In this document: piece by piece, positions 36,093-44,594 of the stretch
Position numbering within the stretch: the first letter of the stretch is position 1
Layout: each line of letters starts with the position of its first letter
DNA from: Altericroceibacterium indicum
GTDB lineage: Bacteria > Pseudomonadota > Alphaproteobacteria > Sphingomonadales > Sphingomonadaceae
Direction: 5' to 3'
NCBI RefSeq assembly: GCF_009828105.1
Contig: NZ_WTYQ01000003.1
Coordinates: 186,001 to 250,000 of the forward strand
DNA length: 64,000 nucleotides
Position numbers and translations under genes: made by a program
Notes under the pieces: model-generated
The model's input: the letters and a program-made list of their open reading frames with translations, nothing else
Database searches by the model: none
What the model was told of the DNA's origin: nothing

Positions 36093-36991
36093 TATTCGGC
36101 CTTTACCAATGTCCCCGCACCGCGCGAGGTGAAGAATTCCAGCAACATGGCATGAGGCACACGGCCATCCAGCACAACGGCTGCATCACAGCCAGCTTCT
36201 ACTGCCGCCACACATGTTTCAAGCTTCGGAATCATTCCGCCGCTGATCGTGCCATCATCGCGCAGCTTCGCAATGCCAGCAGGGGTCAGGTCGGTCAGCA
36301 ATTGCTTCTGCTTGTCGAGCACGCCGGGAACATCAGTCAGCAGGAACAGCCGCGCCGCGCCTAGCGCTGCAGCGATAGCACCTGCCATCGTGTCCGCATT
36401 AATGTTGTACGTATGGCCATCCTCACCGGCACCAATAGGCGCAACGATAGGAATCATTCCGGCATCGCTCGCCACTTTGAGAATGGTGGTATCGATCTTG
36501 GATGGCTCACCGACAAAACCCAGATCGACCGCCTGTTCGATATTGCTATCCGGGTCGCGGGTCGTGCGCTGCACCTTGGTGGCCGTTACCAGGCCGCCAT
36601 CCTTGCCGGAAATGCCCAGTGCCTTGCCGCCGGCTCCCATGATCCAGCCAACCAGTTCTTTGTTGATGGCACCGGAAAGCACCATTTCAGCAATTTCAGC
36701 CGTTGCCTTATCGGTCACGCGCAAGCCGTCAATAAATTGGCTTTCAACCCCAAGCTTCTTGAGCATTGCCCCGATTTGCGGGCCTCCGCCATGAACCACA
36801 ACCGGGTTGATACCAACCGCTTTCAACAGCACGATATCCTGCGCGAAATCCTTGGCTGCAGCAGGGTCACCCATGGCGTGCCCACCATATTTGACGACAA
36901 AGGTGCGGCCAGCATATCGCTGGAAATAGGGCAAAGCCTCAATCAGCGTTTCCGCTTTATTCAGCGTCCCCTTGCTCTCACCCATGCTCAT
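36092..36991 (-). CDS. argB: Acetylglutamate kinase
   Basis: 299 residues, amino-acid kinase family. Signature blocks are [53 protein letters not shown] and [12 protein letters not shown]. It performs the second step of arginine synthesis, ATP-dependent phosphorylation of N-acetylglutamate. AAGGAG lies 11 bases before ATG 36991; ATG 36985 is a close alternative. A lipoprotein gene overlaps its end. Confidence 0.97.
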   Translation of the reverse strand: MSMGESKGTLNKAETLIEALPYFQRYAGRTFVVKYGGHAMGDPAAAKDFAQDIVLLKAVGINPVVVHGGGPQIGAMLKKLGVESQFIDGLRVTDKATAEIAEMVLSGAINKELVGWIMGAGGKALGISGKDGGLVTATKVQRTTRDPDSNIEQAVDLGFVGEPSKIDTTILKVASDAGMIPIVAPIGAGEDGHTYNINADTMAGAIAAALGAARLFLLTDVPGVLDKQKQLLTDLTPAGIAKLRDDGTISGGMIPKLETCVAAVEAGCDAAVVLDGRVPHAMLLEFFTSRGAGTLVKAE

Positions 36992-37203
36992 CGTGCCAAT
37001 AACTCCTTACGCGGCATTTGGGTGTTGCCTTAGCGATTCGCTCTTCCAACTGCAAAGCTTTGCACGCGCGAGTTCTCATCCTTCGTACATTTCATATTAT
37101 TGCCCTCAAGCTCAATGACGGCAATTGATTTTCAAAACCAGTAAGGCCATATCTGGTCCAACAAGCTACATAAATTTCAGAGCGTCTTTTCAGGAATTTC
37201 GAG

Positions 37204-37644
37204 ATGAACGATTTTGCGGCTCGCCTCCAAGCCGCCTATGAAGCGTGGAACAAAAGTGGCGGGCGCACGCCTGATCGTTTCATGGCGCTGGTAACCCCTG
37301 ATGTCGAATTTCGATCCATCCTTGACACAACGCTGCCCAATGTCTCTCTCGCAGGGCCATATCGGGGTAAGGCAGGCCTGTTCCACTATTTCGCCAAAAT
37401 GGCTGAAAACTGGGAATTAATCGAAACTCAAACCACCAATATCGTAGTAGGCGAAAAACACGTTGTCTGGCTTGGCCATGAAACGTGGCGCAACCTTCAG
37501 ACATTGAGAAAGTTTGACAACCCCAAGGTTCAGGTTTGGGAAATCGACATGGAAACCAAGCTCGCCAGCACTGTCTTCAATATGGTGGACACATATGGAT
37601 TTGCTGACGCTGTAGGGGTGCTGGCCTCACCGGAACTTGGCTAG
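37204..37644 (+). CDS. SnoaL/NTF2-like (ketosteroid-isomerase-like) protein
   Basis: 146 residues with an NTF2-like pattern: long N-terminal helix (RLQAAYEAWNKSGG), VTPDVEFRSI, GPYRGKAGLFHYFAKMAENW, and a core strand VWLGHETWRN. Such cone-shaped domains serve as isomerases, cyclases or binding proteins, and this one cannot be placed. It is monocistronic, divergent from argB, with no ribosome-binding site of note. Confidence 0.75.
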   Translation: MNDFAARLQAAYEAWNKSGGRTPDRFMALVTPDVEFRSILDTTLPNVSLAGPYRGKAGLFHYFAKMAENWELIETQTTNIVVGEKHVVWLGHETWRNLQTLRKFDNPKVQVWEIDMETKLASTVFNMVDTYGFADAVGVLASPELG

Positions 37645-37684
37645 GCTATGCCTTGGAGGCAGGCCAGCACCTTCCATCCGCATG

Positions 37685-37930
37685 TTATTGCGCGGTCGGC
37701 GCATTGCTTTGTGCGGCTGGTGCCGTTTCAACAGGATAGTTTTCGAGCGTGTTCTGACGCTCAGCATCGCTCGCTGCTGCAGGCACATTCTGATCAGTGA
37801 CTTCTTCGACCGGAGTCGTCGGGTCTGCAATCCAGATGATAGCCAACACGGCAAAGAGAACGATCAACGCCAGCCAGAGCCATTTGGCATTTGATTTTGA
37901 CGGTGCTTCGCTGTCGATAGGTTCAGCCAT
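37685..37930 (-). CDS. Small single-pass membrane protein
   Basis: 81 residues. Hydrophilic N-terminus, one membrane helix at about residues 18-37 (WLWLALIVLFAVLAIIWI), then an acidic Ala/Pro-rich tail. ATG 37930 is preferred because AGGAGAG lies four bases upstream; an ATG at 37948 precedes it. No family recognised. Confidence 0.75.
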   Translation of the reverse strand: MAEPIDSEAPSKSNAKWLWLALIVLFAVLAIIWIADPTTPVEEVTDQNVPAAASDAERQNTLENYPVETAPAAQSNAPTAQ

Positions 37931-38337
37931 AGGTCTCTCCTGTTGCACTAAGCTGTTGCATAGTAATTACGCGGCACAAGTGGTCCTGTTCCAAAATCAG
38001 TCCAGGCTGCGTTAATGAAGCAGGAGAATGACCCGTTGAGATGATGTATAATTTCATTCCAGCGAATAGAGAAACATCTGGTCGCTTATATAAACCGATC
38101 AAACTTATAGAAGCGGAACCGTTCATCCACTGTTTCTTTTAAACCTGTGATGAAGCCTGTGCCGCCCCAATGCACTGATGTGCCACGGATGCGGCTCAAG
38201 TGAAGTCCCTTATCTGTTGAACCGGTTTCCTCCCTCCCCGGTTCGGCCCTCCCCAACTAAAAAGGCGGCGGTTTTTAAAAACCGCCGCCTTCTTTATATG
38301 TCACGGCTCATGCCGATAACGTTGATGGAGTGGCTGC
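37931..38337. other. Gene-free region upstream of the small membrane protein and downstream of nrdB
   Basis: 407 bases. Apart from the terminator at 38262-38291 I see no gene or RNA here. Short open frames in it are not supported by codon pattern or binding sites. Confidence 0.5.
38262..38291 (-). terminator. Terminator after nrdB
   Basis: Perfect 30-base palindrome: AAGGCGGCGGTTTTT joined to AAAAACCGCCGCCTT, so a GC stem with T/A loop. It lies 47 bases past the nrdB stop on the minus strand and can work in both directions. Confidence 0.85.
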
Positions 38338-39396
38338 TTACTCAGCCGCAACACCGGCATTGTCACCGAAAAGACCAGGGCCATCATCATCAACCGCCTC
38401 ATCTTCGTCATTCGCATTGGCCTTACGGCGCGAATCAAAGCTCGACCAGACATCGTTCCAATTGCCGCGTGTGGCAGCCTTGGAATATTCCGTGGAGCGC
38501 GCCTCGAAGAAGTTGGCATGTTCCACGCCATTAAGCAGCGGCGTCAACCAGGGCAGAGGATGCTCTTCAATCAGGAACATCGGTTCAAGACCAAGCTGGT
38601 TAAGGCGCCAATCAGCGATATAGCGGATGTAGCGCTTGATATCCTTGGCCGTCATGCCGGGGACAGGCCCCATTTCAAACGCCAGATCAATAAACGCATC
38701 TTCCAGCCGCACTGTGGTGTGGCACTGATCGTAAATATCTTCCTTCACCGATTTGGTGAGGCAATCACGCTCTTTCGTGAAAGCATGGAAAAGACGGGTA
38801 ATACCTTCACAGTGCAGCGATTCATCGCGCACAGACCAACTAACGATCTGCCCCATGCCCTTCATCTTGTTATAGCGCGGGAAGTTCATCAGCATGGCAA
38901 AGCTGGCGAAAAGCTGCACACCTTCGGTGAAACCGCCAAACATCGCCAGCGTACGGGCAATATCTTCATCGCTATCAACGCCGAACTGCTGCAAATAATC
39001 GTGCTTATCCTTGAGTTCTGAATATTCAAGGAAAGCACCATATTCGCTTTCAGGCATACCGATCGTATCAAGCAAATGGCTGTAAGCGGCGATGTGGATC
39101 GTTTCCATGTTGGAAAACGCTGCCAGCATCATCTTCACTTCCGTGGGCTTGAACACCCGGCCATATTTTTCGTGATAGCAATCCTGCACTTCGACGTCGG
39201 CCTGAGTGAAGAAGCGGAAGATTTGTGTCAGCAGATTACGCTCATGGTCAGCGAGGTTCTGCGCCCAATCGCGGCAGTCTTCGCCAAGCGGCACTTCTTC
39301 GGGCAGCCAGTGAACTTGCTGCTGCTTTTTCCAATATTCATAGGCCCACGGATATTCGAAGGGTTTGTAGGTCTTGCGGGCTTCGAGCAACGACAT
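38338..39396 (-). CDS. nrdB: Ribonucleoside-diphosphate reductase beta subunit (class Ia)
   Basis: 352 residues. The di-iron/tyrosyl-radical motif is complete: METIHIAAYSHLLD carries the metal Glu, metal His and, four residues on, the radical Tyr (E, H, Y spaced as E115-H118-Y122 in E. coli). Further ligands are in RDESLHCEG. The C-terminus is acidic and low complexity, as expected for the part that docks on NrdA. ATG 39396 is set by GGAGGC five bases upstream. It makes deoxyribonucleotides together with nrdA, but the two genes are separated by paoABC and others. Confidence 0.96.
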   Translation of the reverse strand: MSLLEARKTYKPFEYPWAYEYWKKQQQVHWLPEEVPLGEDCRDWAQNLADHERNLLTQIFRFFTQADVEVQDCYHEKYGRVFKPTEVKMMLAAFSNMETIHIAAYSHLLDTIGMPESEYGAFLEYSELKDKHDYLQQFGVDSDEDIARTLAMFGGFTEGVQLFASFAMLMNFPRYNKMKGMGQIVSWSVRDESLHCEGITRLFHAFTKERDCLTKSVKEDIYDQCHTTVRLEDAFIDLAFEMGPVPGMTAKDIKRYIRYIADWRLNQLGLEPMFLIEEHPLPWLTPLLNGVEHANFFEARSTEYSKAATRGNWNDVWSSFDSRRKANANDEDEAVDDDGPGLFGDNAGVAAE

Positions 39397-39611
39397 CTTG
39401 TGCCTCCGTGAGTGATAAGGCAGCCTATATAGACATATCCTCACAAAACTTCGACTGCTTTATCTGGCATTGGTGGGGATAAAAAACCAAAACCCCCTAT
39501 TGCGATTTGAAAATCGCCCGTCCCTCCGCGATTCATTGCTGCGGAACAGGAGCAGCTTCCTGCCCGTTACTCCCATGAAGACGCCAAAGCCATGCGATGA
39601 AAGGAACTATG

Positions 39612-39905
39612 ATGAGTGCGAATAAGCCTAATGATAAGCAGGCAGACGGTTTCATAACCAGCGGCGATCAATATGCCGTCAATCAACCAGCATTCAATCA
39701 TGCAGATGATGGCGATGCGGATGAAATTGAAAGAGAAGAGGCAGAAGATCGTTCAGACCCTATCGGTCATGAACCATTGCCGCGCGAAAAGGGCCAGAAT
39801 AATCAAGCTTCTCCGTCTGCGGATGATCCGCATAAAGCCAAAGGCTTGGGATATGGGGCCAATGGTGAGACAGAGATGCATGATGCTCCAGACAGCTCTG
39901 ACTGA
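39612..39905 (+). CDS. Small hydrophilic protein of unknown function
   Basis: 97 residues (98 if ATG 39609 is used), very rich in Asp, Glu, Lys, Asn and Gly, with no hydrophobic core or signal; probably disordered. AAGGA precedes the paired ATG codons. I do not recognise a family. Composition resembles small stress-related hydrophilic proteins, but that is only a resemblance. Confidence 0.6.
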   Translation: MSANKPNDKQADGFITSGDQYAVNQPAFNHADDGDADEIEREEAEDRSDPIGHEPLPREKGQNNQASPSADDPHKAKGLGYGANGETEMHDAPDSSD

Positions 39906-39975
39906 CATCCACATCCCCTAAGATTATCACTCAGCCTACCTGTTCTCATTCAAGGTAAAGGTCAGAAAGCCCATC

Positions 39976-40551
39976 ATGGACGCTGAACTTGTTAAACCCC
40001 GGCTCGAACATGACGCCACAGACTGGCTGCGGCGCGCGGCGCTGGAAGGCACCACGATGGGTGAAGCAATCGCTGCTTTTGACCTTCTGCCGCCCCTCAC
40101 CACAGATGAGATGATGGGGCGATGGCGCGGTTTTGGCGTGCCGACGCAGCACACCTTGGATGGGATGCTCGAAGCCTTTGGTTGGCGGGGGAAAGAGTTC
40201 AGAAGCGAAGAGACGGTCTTCCCGCTGCTGTTCAATGATCCTGAAAAGGGCGTGATCGCAATTGACCCGCAATTTCTGCCGCTCGACACCGCTTTACGGT
40301 TTGGAGTGAAAGATCAAAGCTGGGCCGTTTCCGCATTTCAGCAATTGGGGCGCAAGCTGGTCAGCACCAACAAGCCCACCGCGCGACTGCGGATGGTAGA
40401 ATATCGCGGGAAAAGCGGCGCAGCGATGATCTATGATCGCCAGCCCATTATGGACCATTTCCGCCGTGCAGGCCCCGGCCTTGTGATAGGACTGATGGAT
40501 ATGCGTGGCCAGCATCCGTTCTTCTTCGCGCTGGAGCGGGAGGAGGCGTAG
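39976..40551 (+). CDS. GXWXG/DUF4334 domain protein
   Basis: 191 residues. The GXWXG motif is GRWRG near residue 49, and the C-terminal half matches DUF4334 (KPTARLRMVEYRG, AMIYDRQPIMDHFRR, VIGLMD). The combination is widespread in bacteria with no known function. Monocistronic, convergent with the molybdoenzyme operon. Confidence 0.87.
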   Translation: MDAELVKPRLEHDATDWLRRAALEGTTMGEAIAAFDLLPPLTTDEMMGRWRGFGVPTQHTLDGMLEAFGWRGKEFRSEETVFPLLFNDPEKGVIAIDPQFLPLDTALRFGVKDQSWAVSAFQQLGRKLVSTNKPTARLRMVEYRGKSGAAMIYDRQPIMDHFRRAGPGLVIGLMDMRGQHPFFFALEREEA

Positions 40552-40579
40552 AGCCTCCCCCCGCACCCATGCACTCCCG

Positions 40580-42787
40580 TCAAGCGATGGCGGGCAACTT
40601 GTCGAGATATTTGTCCAGCGTTAGCGGGTAATCACGCACCCGAATGCCGCAGGCGTTATATACGGCGTTGGCAATCGCCGCGCCAACACCGCACAGGCCC
40701 AGTTCACCCACGCCCTTGGCTTTCATGGGCGTGGAAGCGGTGTCGGCTTCATCGAGGAAGATCACTTCCTGATACGGGATATCGGCATGAACCGGCACTT
40801 CATAACTGGCCAGATCGTGATTCACGAAAAAGCCGAAGCGCTTGTCCACTGCCAGTTCTTCGGTGAGCGCAGCACCTGCGCCCATCGTCATGGCACCGAT
40901 AACCTGACTGCGGGCCGATTTCGGGTTGAGGATGCGCCCGGCAGAACACACTGCCAGCATCCGGTCGATCCGGGTAACGCCGGTGAAGCGATTGACCGAA
41001 GCTTGCACAAAATGGCCTGAGAATGTGGCCTGCGCATATTCATCGCCAAAATCGCCATATTCGATTGCATCTTCAGCGACCAATTCGCCATCCTTGGCGG
41101 CGTCCTTCAAGGAAAAGGAACGGTTGCCTTGCAGGACATTGCCATCGGTGAAATCAGCCTGCTCAGGATCAAGCCCGAGCTTTTTGGCAATTTGTTCACG
41201 CAATTTCACACAAGCTGCATAGGTGCCCGCAGTGGAGTTGGCTGCGCCCCACTGCCCGCCCGAACCAGCAGAGGCTGGAAGGTCGGAATCGCCCAACACC
41301 ACTTTCACTCTATCGAGCGGCAGACCCATCATTTCCGCCGCTGTCTGCGCCAGAATCGTATAGCTGCCGGTGCCGATGTCGGTCATATCGGTTTCCACCG
41401 TCACCACACCATCTGTTCCCAAGCGGACCCGTGCAGCGGATTTCATCAGCATATTGTTGCGGAAACCAACCGCCATACCCATGCCGACCAGCCAATCTCC
41501 GTCCTGCTGGGAAGCAGGTTTGGCATTGCGCTTGTCCCAGCCGAATTCCTTGGCGCCGCGACGCAGGCATTCGATCATGTTTCTTTCGGAAAAAGCCTTT
41601 TCCGGGTTCATCGGATCAACTTGCGTATCGTTGATGATGCGGAATTCCACCGGGTCCATGCCCAGTTTTTCAGCCATTTCATCCATCGCGATTTCCAGCG
41701 CCATCATGCCCGGTGCTTCACCCGGTGCGCGCATCGCATTGCCTTCCGGCAGGTTGAGCACAGCAAGGCGCATAGAGGTCAGGCGGTTGCCCGCTGCATA
41801 GAGCAGCTTGCTCTGATTAACGGCCGTTTCCGGGCCGCCACCCGGCAAATCGCCCGAAGTGCTTTCATGTGCAATCGCCTGTAACCTGCCATCTTTATGA
41901 GCACCAAGGCGGATACGCTGGATCGTTGCCGGACGGTGCGTGGTGTTGTTCGCCACCAGTGGGCGCTGCAATGTCACCTTCACCGGACGCCTGACCTTTT
42001 TGGACGCGAGCGCTGCCACAATGGCATCGGCCCGAACGAACAATTTCGAACCAAAGCCACCGCCAAGGAAAGGCGAGTCCAGCCGCACCTTGTCTTCTGA
42101 AACTTCCAGCGATTTGGCGAGCGCCTTCTTGGACCATGCAATCATCTGATTGGAAGTCCATAAGGTCACCTTATCCCCGTCCCAGCTGGCAATGGTGGAA
42201 TGCGGTTCCATCATGGCGTGGGTTTCATCGGGCGTGGTATATTGGGCATCAAATTGCACCGGCGCTGCTTCAAAAGCGGCTTCGAAATCGCCATAGCGAT
42301 CTTCGCCCGTGTCATCATCGCCATTTTTATAAAGCGGCGCGGCTTTGGCGACAGCCGCCAGATCAAAGCTGCCATTCTTGCGCTCATAGGTAGTGCGGAC
42401 AAGATGGGCAGCAGCGCGGGCTTCTTCGAAACTATCAGCTACCACCAAAGCGATCGCCTGATGGTAATGCTGCACTTCTGCGCCGCCAAACAGATTGGCC
42501 GTGTTATTGGAACTGAGCGGAACCGGCTTATAATCCAGCGTGGAAATCACATCCACCACGCCCGGCGCATTGCGGGCATCGCTCACATCCAGACTGGTGA
42601 TTTTGCCACAGGCAATGCTGGCACCGACCATATAGCCATAGGCCTGATTGGGCGCGACATCGTGGCGTTCATAAGCATATTTGGCTTGCCCTGACACTTT
42701 GAGCGGGCCATCGATCCGGTCATGTGATTTGCCGACCACCTTCAGGCGGTCAATCGGGTTTGCGCCTGCGCGACTTTCAAATTTCAT
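40580..42787 (-). CDS. paoC: Aldehyde oxidoreductase molybdenum-binding subunit (PaoC-like)
   Basis: 735 residues, xanthine-dehydrogenase family large subunit. Visible blocks include GPLKVSGQAKYAYERH, LDSPFLGGGFGSKLFVRAD and the molybdopterin-cytosine-dinucleotide region GTGSYTILAQTAAEMMG, with KGVGELGLCGVGAAIANA near the end holding the active-site Glu. It oxidises an aldehyde or N-heterocycle. ATG 42787 is preceded by GGAG, directly after the FAD-subunit stop. Assignment to the periplasmic PaoABC type rests on the Tat signal of subunit A. Confidence 0.92.
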   Translation of the reverse strand: MKFESRAGANPIDRLKVVGKSHDRIDGPLKVSGQAKYAYERHDVAPNQAYGYMVGASIACGKITSLDVSDARNAPGVVDVISTLDYKPVPLSSNNTANLFGGAEVQHYHQAIALVVADSFEEARAAAHLVRTTYERKNGSFDLAAVAKAAPLYKNGDDDTGEDRYGDFEAAFEAAPVQFDAQYTTPDETHAMMEPHSTIASWDGDKVTLWTSNQMIAWSKKALAKSLEVSEDKVRLDSPFLGGGFGSKLFVRADAIVAALASKKVRRPVKVTLQRPLVANNTTHRPATIQRIRLGAHKDGRLQAIAHESTSGDLPGGGPETAVNQSKLLYAAGNRLTSMRLAVLNLPEGNAMRAPGEAPGMMALEIAMDEMAEKLGMDPVEFRIINDTQVDPMNPEKAFSERNMIECLRRGAKEFGWDKRNAKPASQQDGDWLVGMGMAVGFRNNMLMKSAARVRLGTDGVVTVETDMTDIGTGSYTILAQTAAEMMGLPLDRVKVVLGDSDLPASAGSGGQWGAANSTAGTYAACVKLREQIAKKLGLDPEQADFTDGNVLQGNRSFSLKDAAKDGELVAEDAIEYGDFGDEYAQATFSGHFVQASVNRFTGVTRIDRMLAVCSAGRILNPKSARSQVIGAMTMGAGAALTEELAVDKRFGFFVNHDLASYEVPVHADIPYQEVIFLDEADTASTPMKAKGVGELGLCGVGAAIANAVYNACGIRVRDYPLTLDKYLDKLPAIA

Positions 42788-42791
42788 CGGT

Positions 42792-43757
42792 TCAGCTCCT
42801 TGCCTTGCCAGAAGCGGCCTGCGCCATTGCGGCGGCAATTGTGCGCTCTACCAGAGCGACCTTATAGGCGTTGTCAGGTGTGGTTTTGGCACCCTTGGTA
42901 AGAACGCGGGCAACGGCTGCAGGGCCATTGCGCATCTGTGCGTCAGCCGCATCATCGCGCCACGGTTTGGGGGCAATGCCACCAACCGCCACCCGGCCTG
43001 TGCCATCAGGCTGCACAATCGCGGCCACCGAAACCAGCGCAAAGGCGTAAGACGCACGGTCCCGAACCTTGTGATAGATATGCTGGCCACCGACAGGTTT
43101 GGGCAGAGTGACAGCAGTAATCAGCTCCCCTGTTTCCAGCACATTGTCGAGATCGGGGCGATCACCCGGCAGGCGATGGAAATCTTCCATTGGGATCATC
43201 CGCTTGGTGCCATCGGCTTTCACCGTCTCCACCTGTGCATCAAGCACCCGCAAAGCCACGGCCATATCGCCGGGATAAGTGGCGATACAGGCATCGCTTA
43301 CGCCCATAATCCCAAGCTGGCGACTATAGCCTTCCTTGGCGGAGCAGCCATCGCCCGGCTTGCGCTTATTGCAGGCCATGTTGGTGTCGTAAAAATACGG
43401 GCAGCGCGTCCGCTGGAGGAGATTGCCGCCGGTAGAAGCCTTGTTCCGCAACTGGCCGGATGCGCCCGCCACAATCGCGCGGGTCAGCACGCCATAATCA
43501 CGGCGGATACGCTGATCGCTCGACAAATCCGTATTGCTGACCATCGCGCCGATGCGTAAGCCCCCATCTTCGGTTTCGGTGATTTCATCGAGGCCGAGGC
43601 CGTTCACGTCAATCAGATGGGTGGGGGTTTCAATTTCCAGCTTCATCAGATCGATGAGATTGGTGCCACCGGCGATGAATTTAGCGCCTTTGGTGGCAAT
43701 GGCCGCTTTGGCGGCAGCTTCGGGGCTGGTCGCCCGTTCATAGGTGAAGCTCTTCAT
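42792..43757 (-). CDS. paoB: Aldehyde oxidoreductase FAD-binding subunit (PaoB-like)
   Basis: 321 residues of the CO-dehydrogenase flavoprotein family. The FAD motifs [13 protein letters not shown] and [18 protein letters not shown] are clear; the second also holds the CX-type cysteines that bind a 4Fe-4S cluster in PaoB. It passes electrons from the molybdenum site to an acceptor. It lies between paoC and paoA, overlapping paoA by four bases. Confidence 0.93.
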   Translation of the reverse strand: MKSFTYERATSPEAAAKAAIATKGAKFIAGGTNLIDLMKLEIETPTHLIDVNGLGLDEITETEDGGLRIGAMVSNTDLSSDQRIRRDYGVLTRAIVAGASGQLRNKASTGGNLLQRTRCPYFYDTNMACNKRKPGDGCSAKEGYSRQLGIMGVSDACIATYPGDMAVALRVLDAQVETVKADGTKRMIPMEDFHRLPGDRPDLDNVLETGELITAVTLPKPVGGQHIYHKVRDRASYAFALVSVAAIVQPDGTGRVAVGGIAPKPWRDDAADAQMRNGPAAVARVLTKGAKTTPDNAYKVALVERTIAAAMAQAASGKARS

Positions 43758-44392
43758 GCTGCGCCTCCGACCACTTCGGACATGGCTTCTGCGATGTTGG
43801 AATAGGCCCCGCAGCGGCAGATATTCCCGCTCATCCTTTCGCGCATTTCCATATTGGTGGGGGCAGCTGCCTGGGTGATATCTTCAGTCACATGGCTGGG
43901 GAGGCCCTTGGTGATTTCATCGAGCACCGCCACGGCAGAACATATCTGGCCCGGTGTGCAATAGCCGCATTGATAGCCATCATGCTTCACGAAAGCTTCC
44001 TGCATCGGATGCAGATTATCCGGCATACCAAGGCCTTCAATGGTGGTCACTTCATCACCATCATGCATCACAGCAAAGGTGAGGCAGGAATTGATCCGTT
44101 CTCCATTGACGATCACTGTGCAAGCACCGCACTGGCCATGATCGCAGCCCTTTTTGGTACCGGTGAGTTGCAAATGCTCTCGCAATGTGTCGAGCAGCGT
44201 CGTGCGTGTATCGAGATTCAGTTCATGGTTTTCACCATTCACCGTGAGGTTGAGTGTATGCATGGAAGGCCTTTGGACAGATGCGCTCTGCGTTCTTGCT
44301 GCGGCAGACGGAACCGCCGTTAGCGCTGCAGATGCCACGCCACTGGCGAGCATAGAGCGGCGTGATAATGGAAGAAAACCCTCTCGAGTCAT
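43754..44392 (-). CDS. paoA: Aldehyde oxidoreductase 2Fe-2S subunit (PaoA-like), Tat-exported
   Basis: 212 residues. A twin-arginine signal (SRRSMLASG) is followed by a 2Fe-2S domain with [14 protein letters not shown] and a second cluster domain with [10 protein letters not shown] and GNICRCGAY, giving the full two-cluster set. First gene of paoABC on the minus strand. ATG 44392 has only a weak upstream GGGG; an ATG 39 bases earlier lacks the better Tat spacing. Confidence 0.92.
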   Translation of the reverse strand: MTREGFLPLSRRSMLASGVASAALTAVPSAAARTQSASVQRPSMHTLNLTVNGENHELNLDTRTTLLDTLREHLQLTGTKKGCDHGQCGACTVIVNGERINSCLTFAVMHDGDEVTTIEGLGMPDNLHPMQEAFVKHDGYQCGYCTPGQICSAVAVLDEITKGLPSHVTEDITQAAAPTNMEMRERMSGNICRCGAYSNIAEAMSEVVGGAA

Positions 44393-44533
44393 GAGTGCAG
44401 CCCCCGTGCATTTGAGAAATGTTCGTCGCAAATTGTGTGATTAGTTTTTTCAACGCACCAATATAATGATAGTTTCAGGCTGCCCCCAAGCGCAGAAAAA
44501 TTCCTCAGTAATTTCTGAAACTTGGCGCCATAT

Positions 44534-44573
44534 ACACAAAGGCCCGAGCGGTTTCCCGCCCGGGCCTTTGTGT
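44534..44573 (-). terminator. Terminator between nrdA and paoA
   Basis: ACACAAAGGCCCG (44534-44546) pairs with CGGGCCTTTGTGT (44561-44573), with an extra inner stem. It ends nrdA transcription on the minus strand before paoABC. Confidence 0.85.
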
Positions 44574-44594
44574 CATCTGCCGATCAACCTGCGC

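Noticed and set aside
38314-38327. GATAACGTTGATGG near the end of nrdB, similar to the second LacI operator
   Set aside because: Only one half-site matches and it is downstream of nrdB, not in a promoter region.
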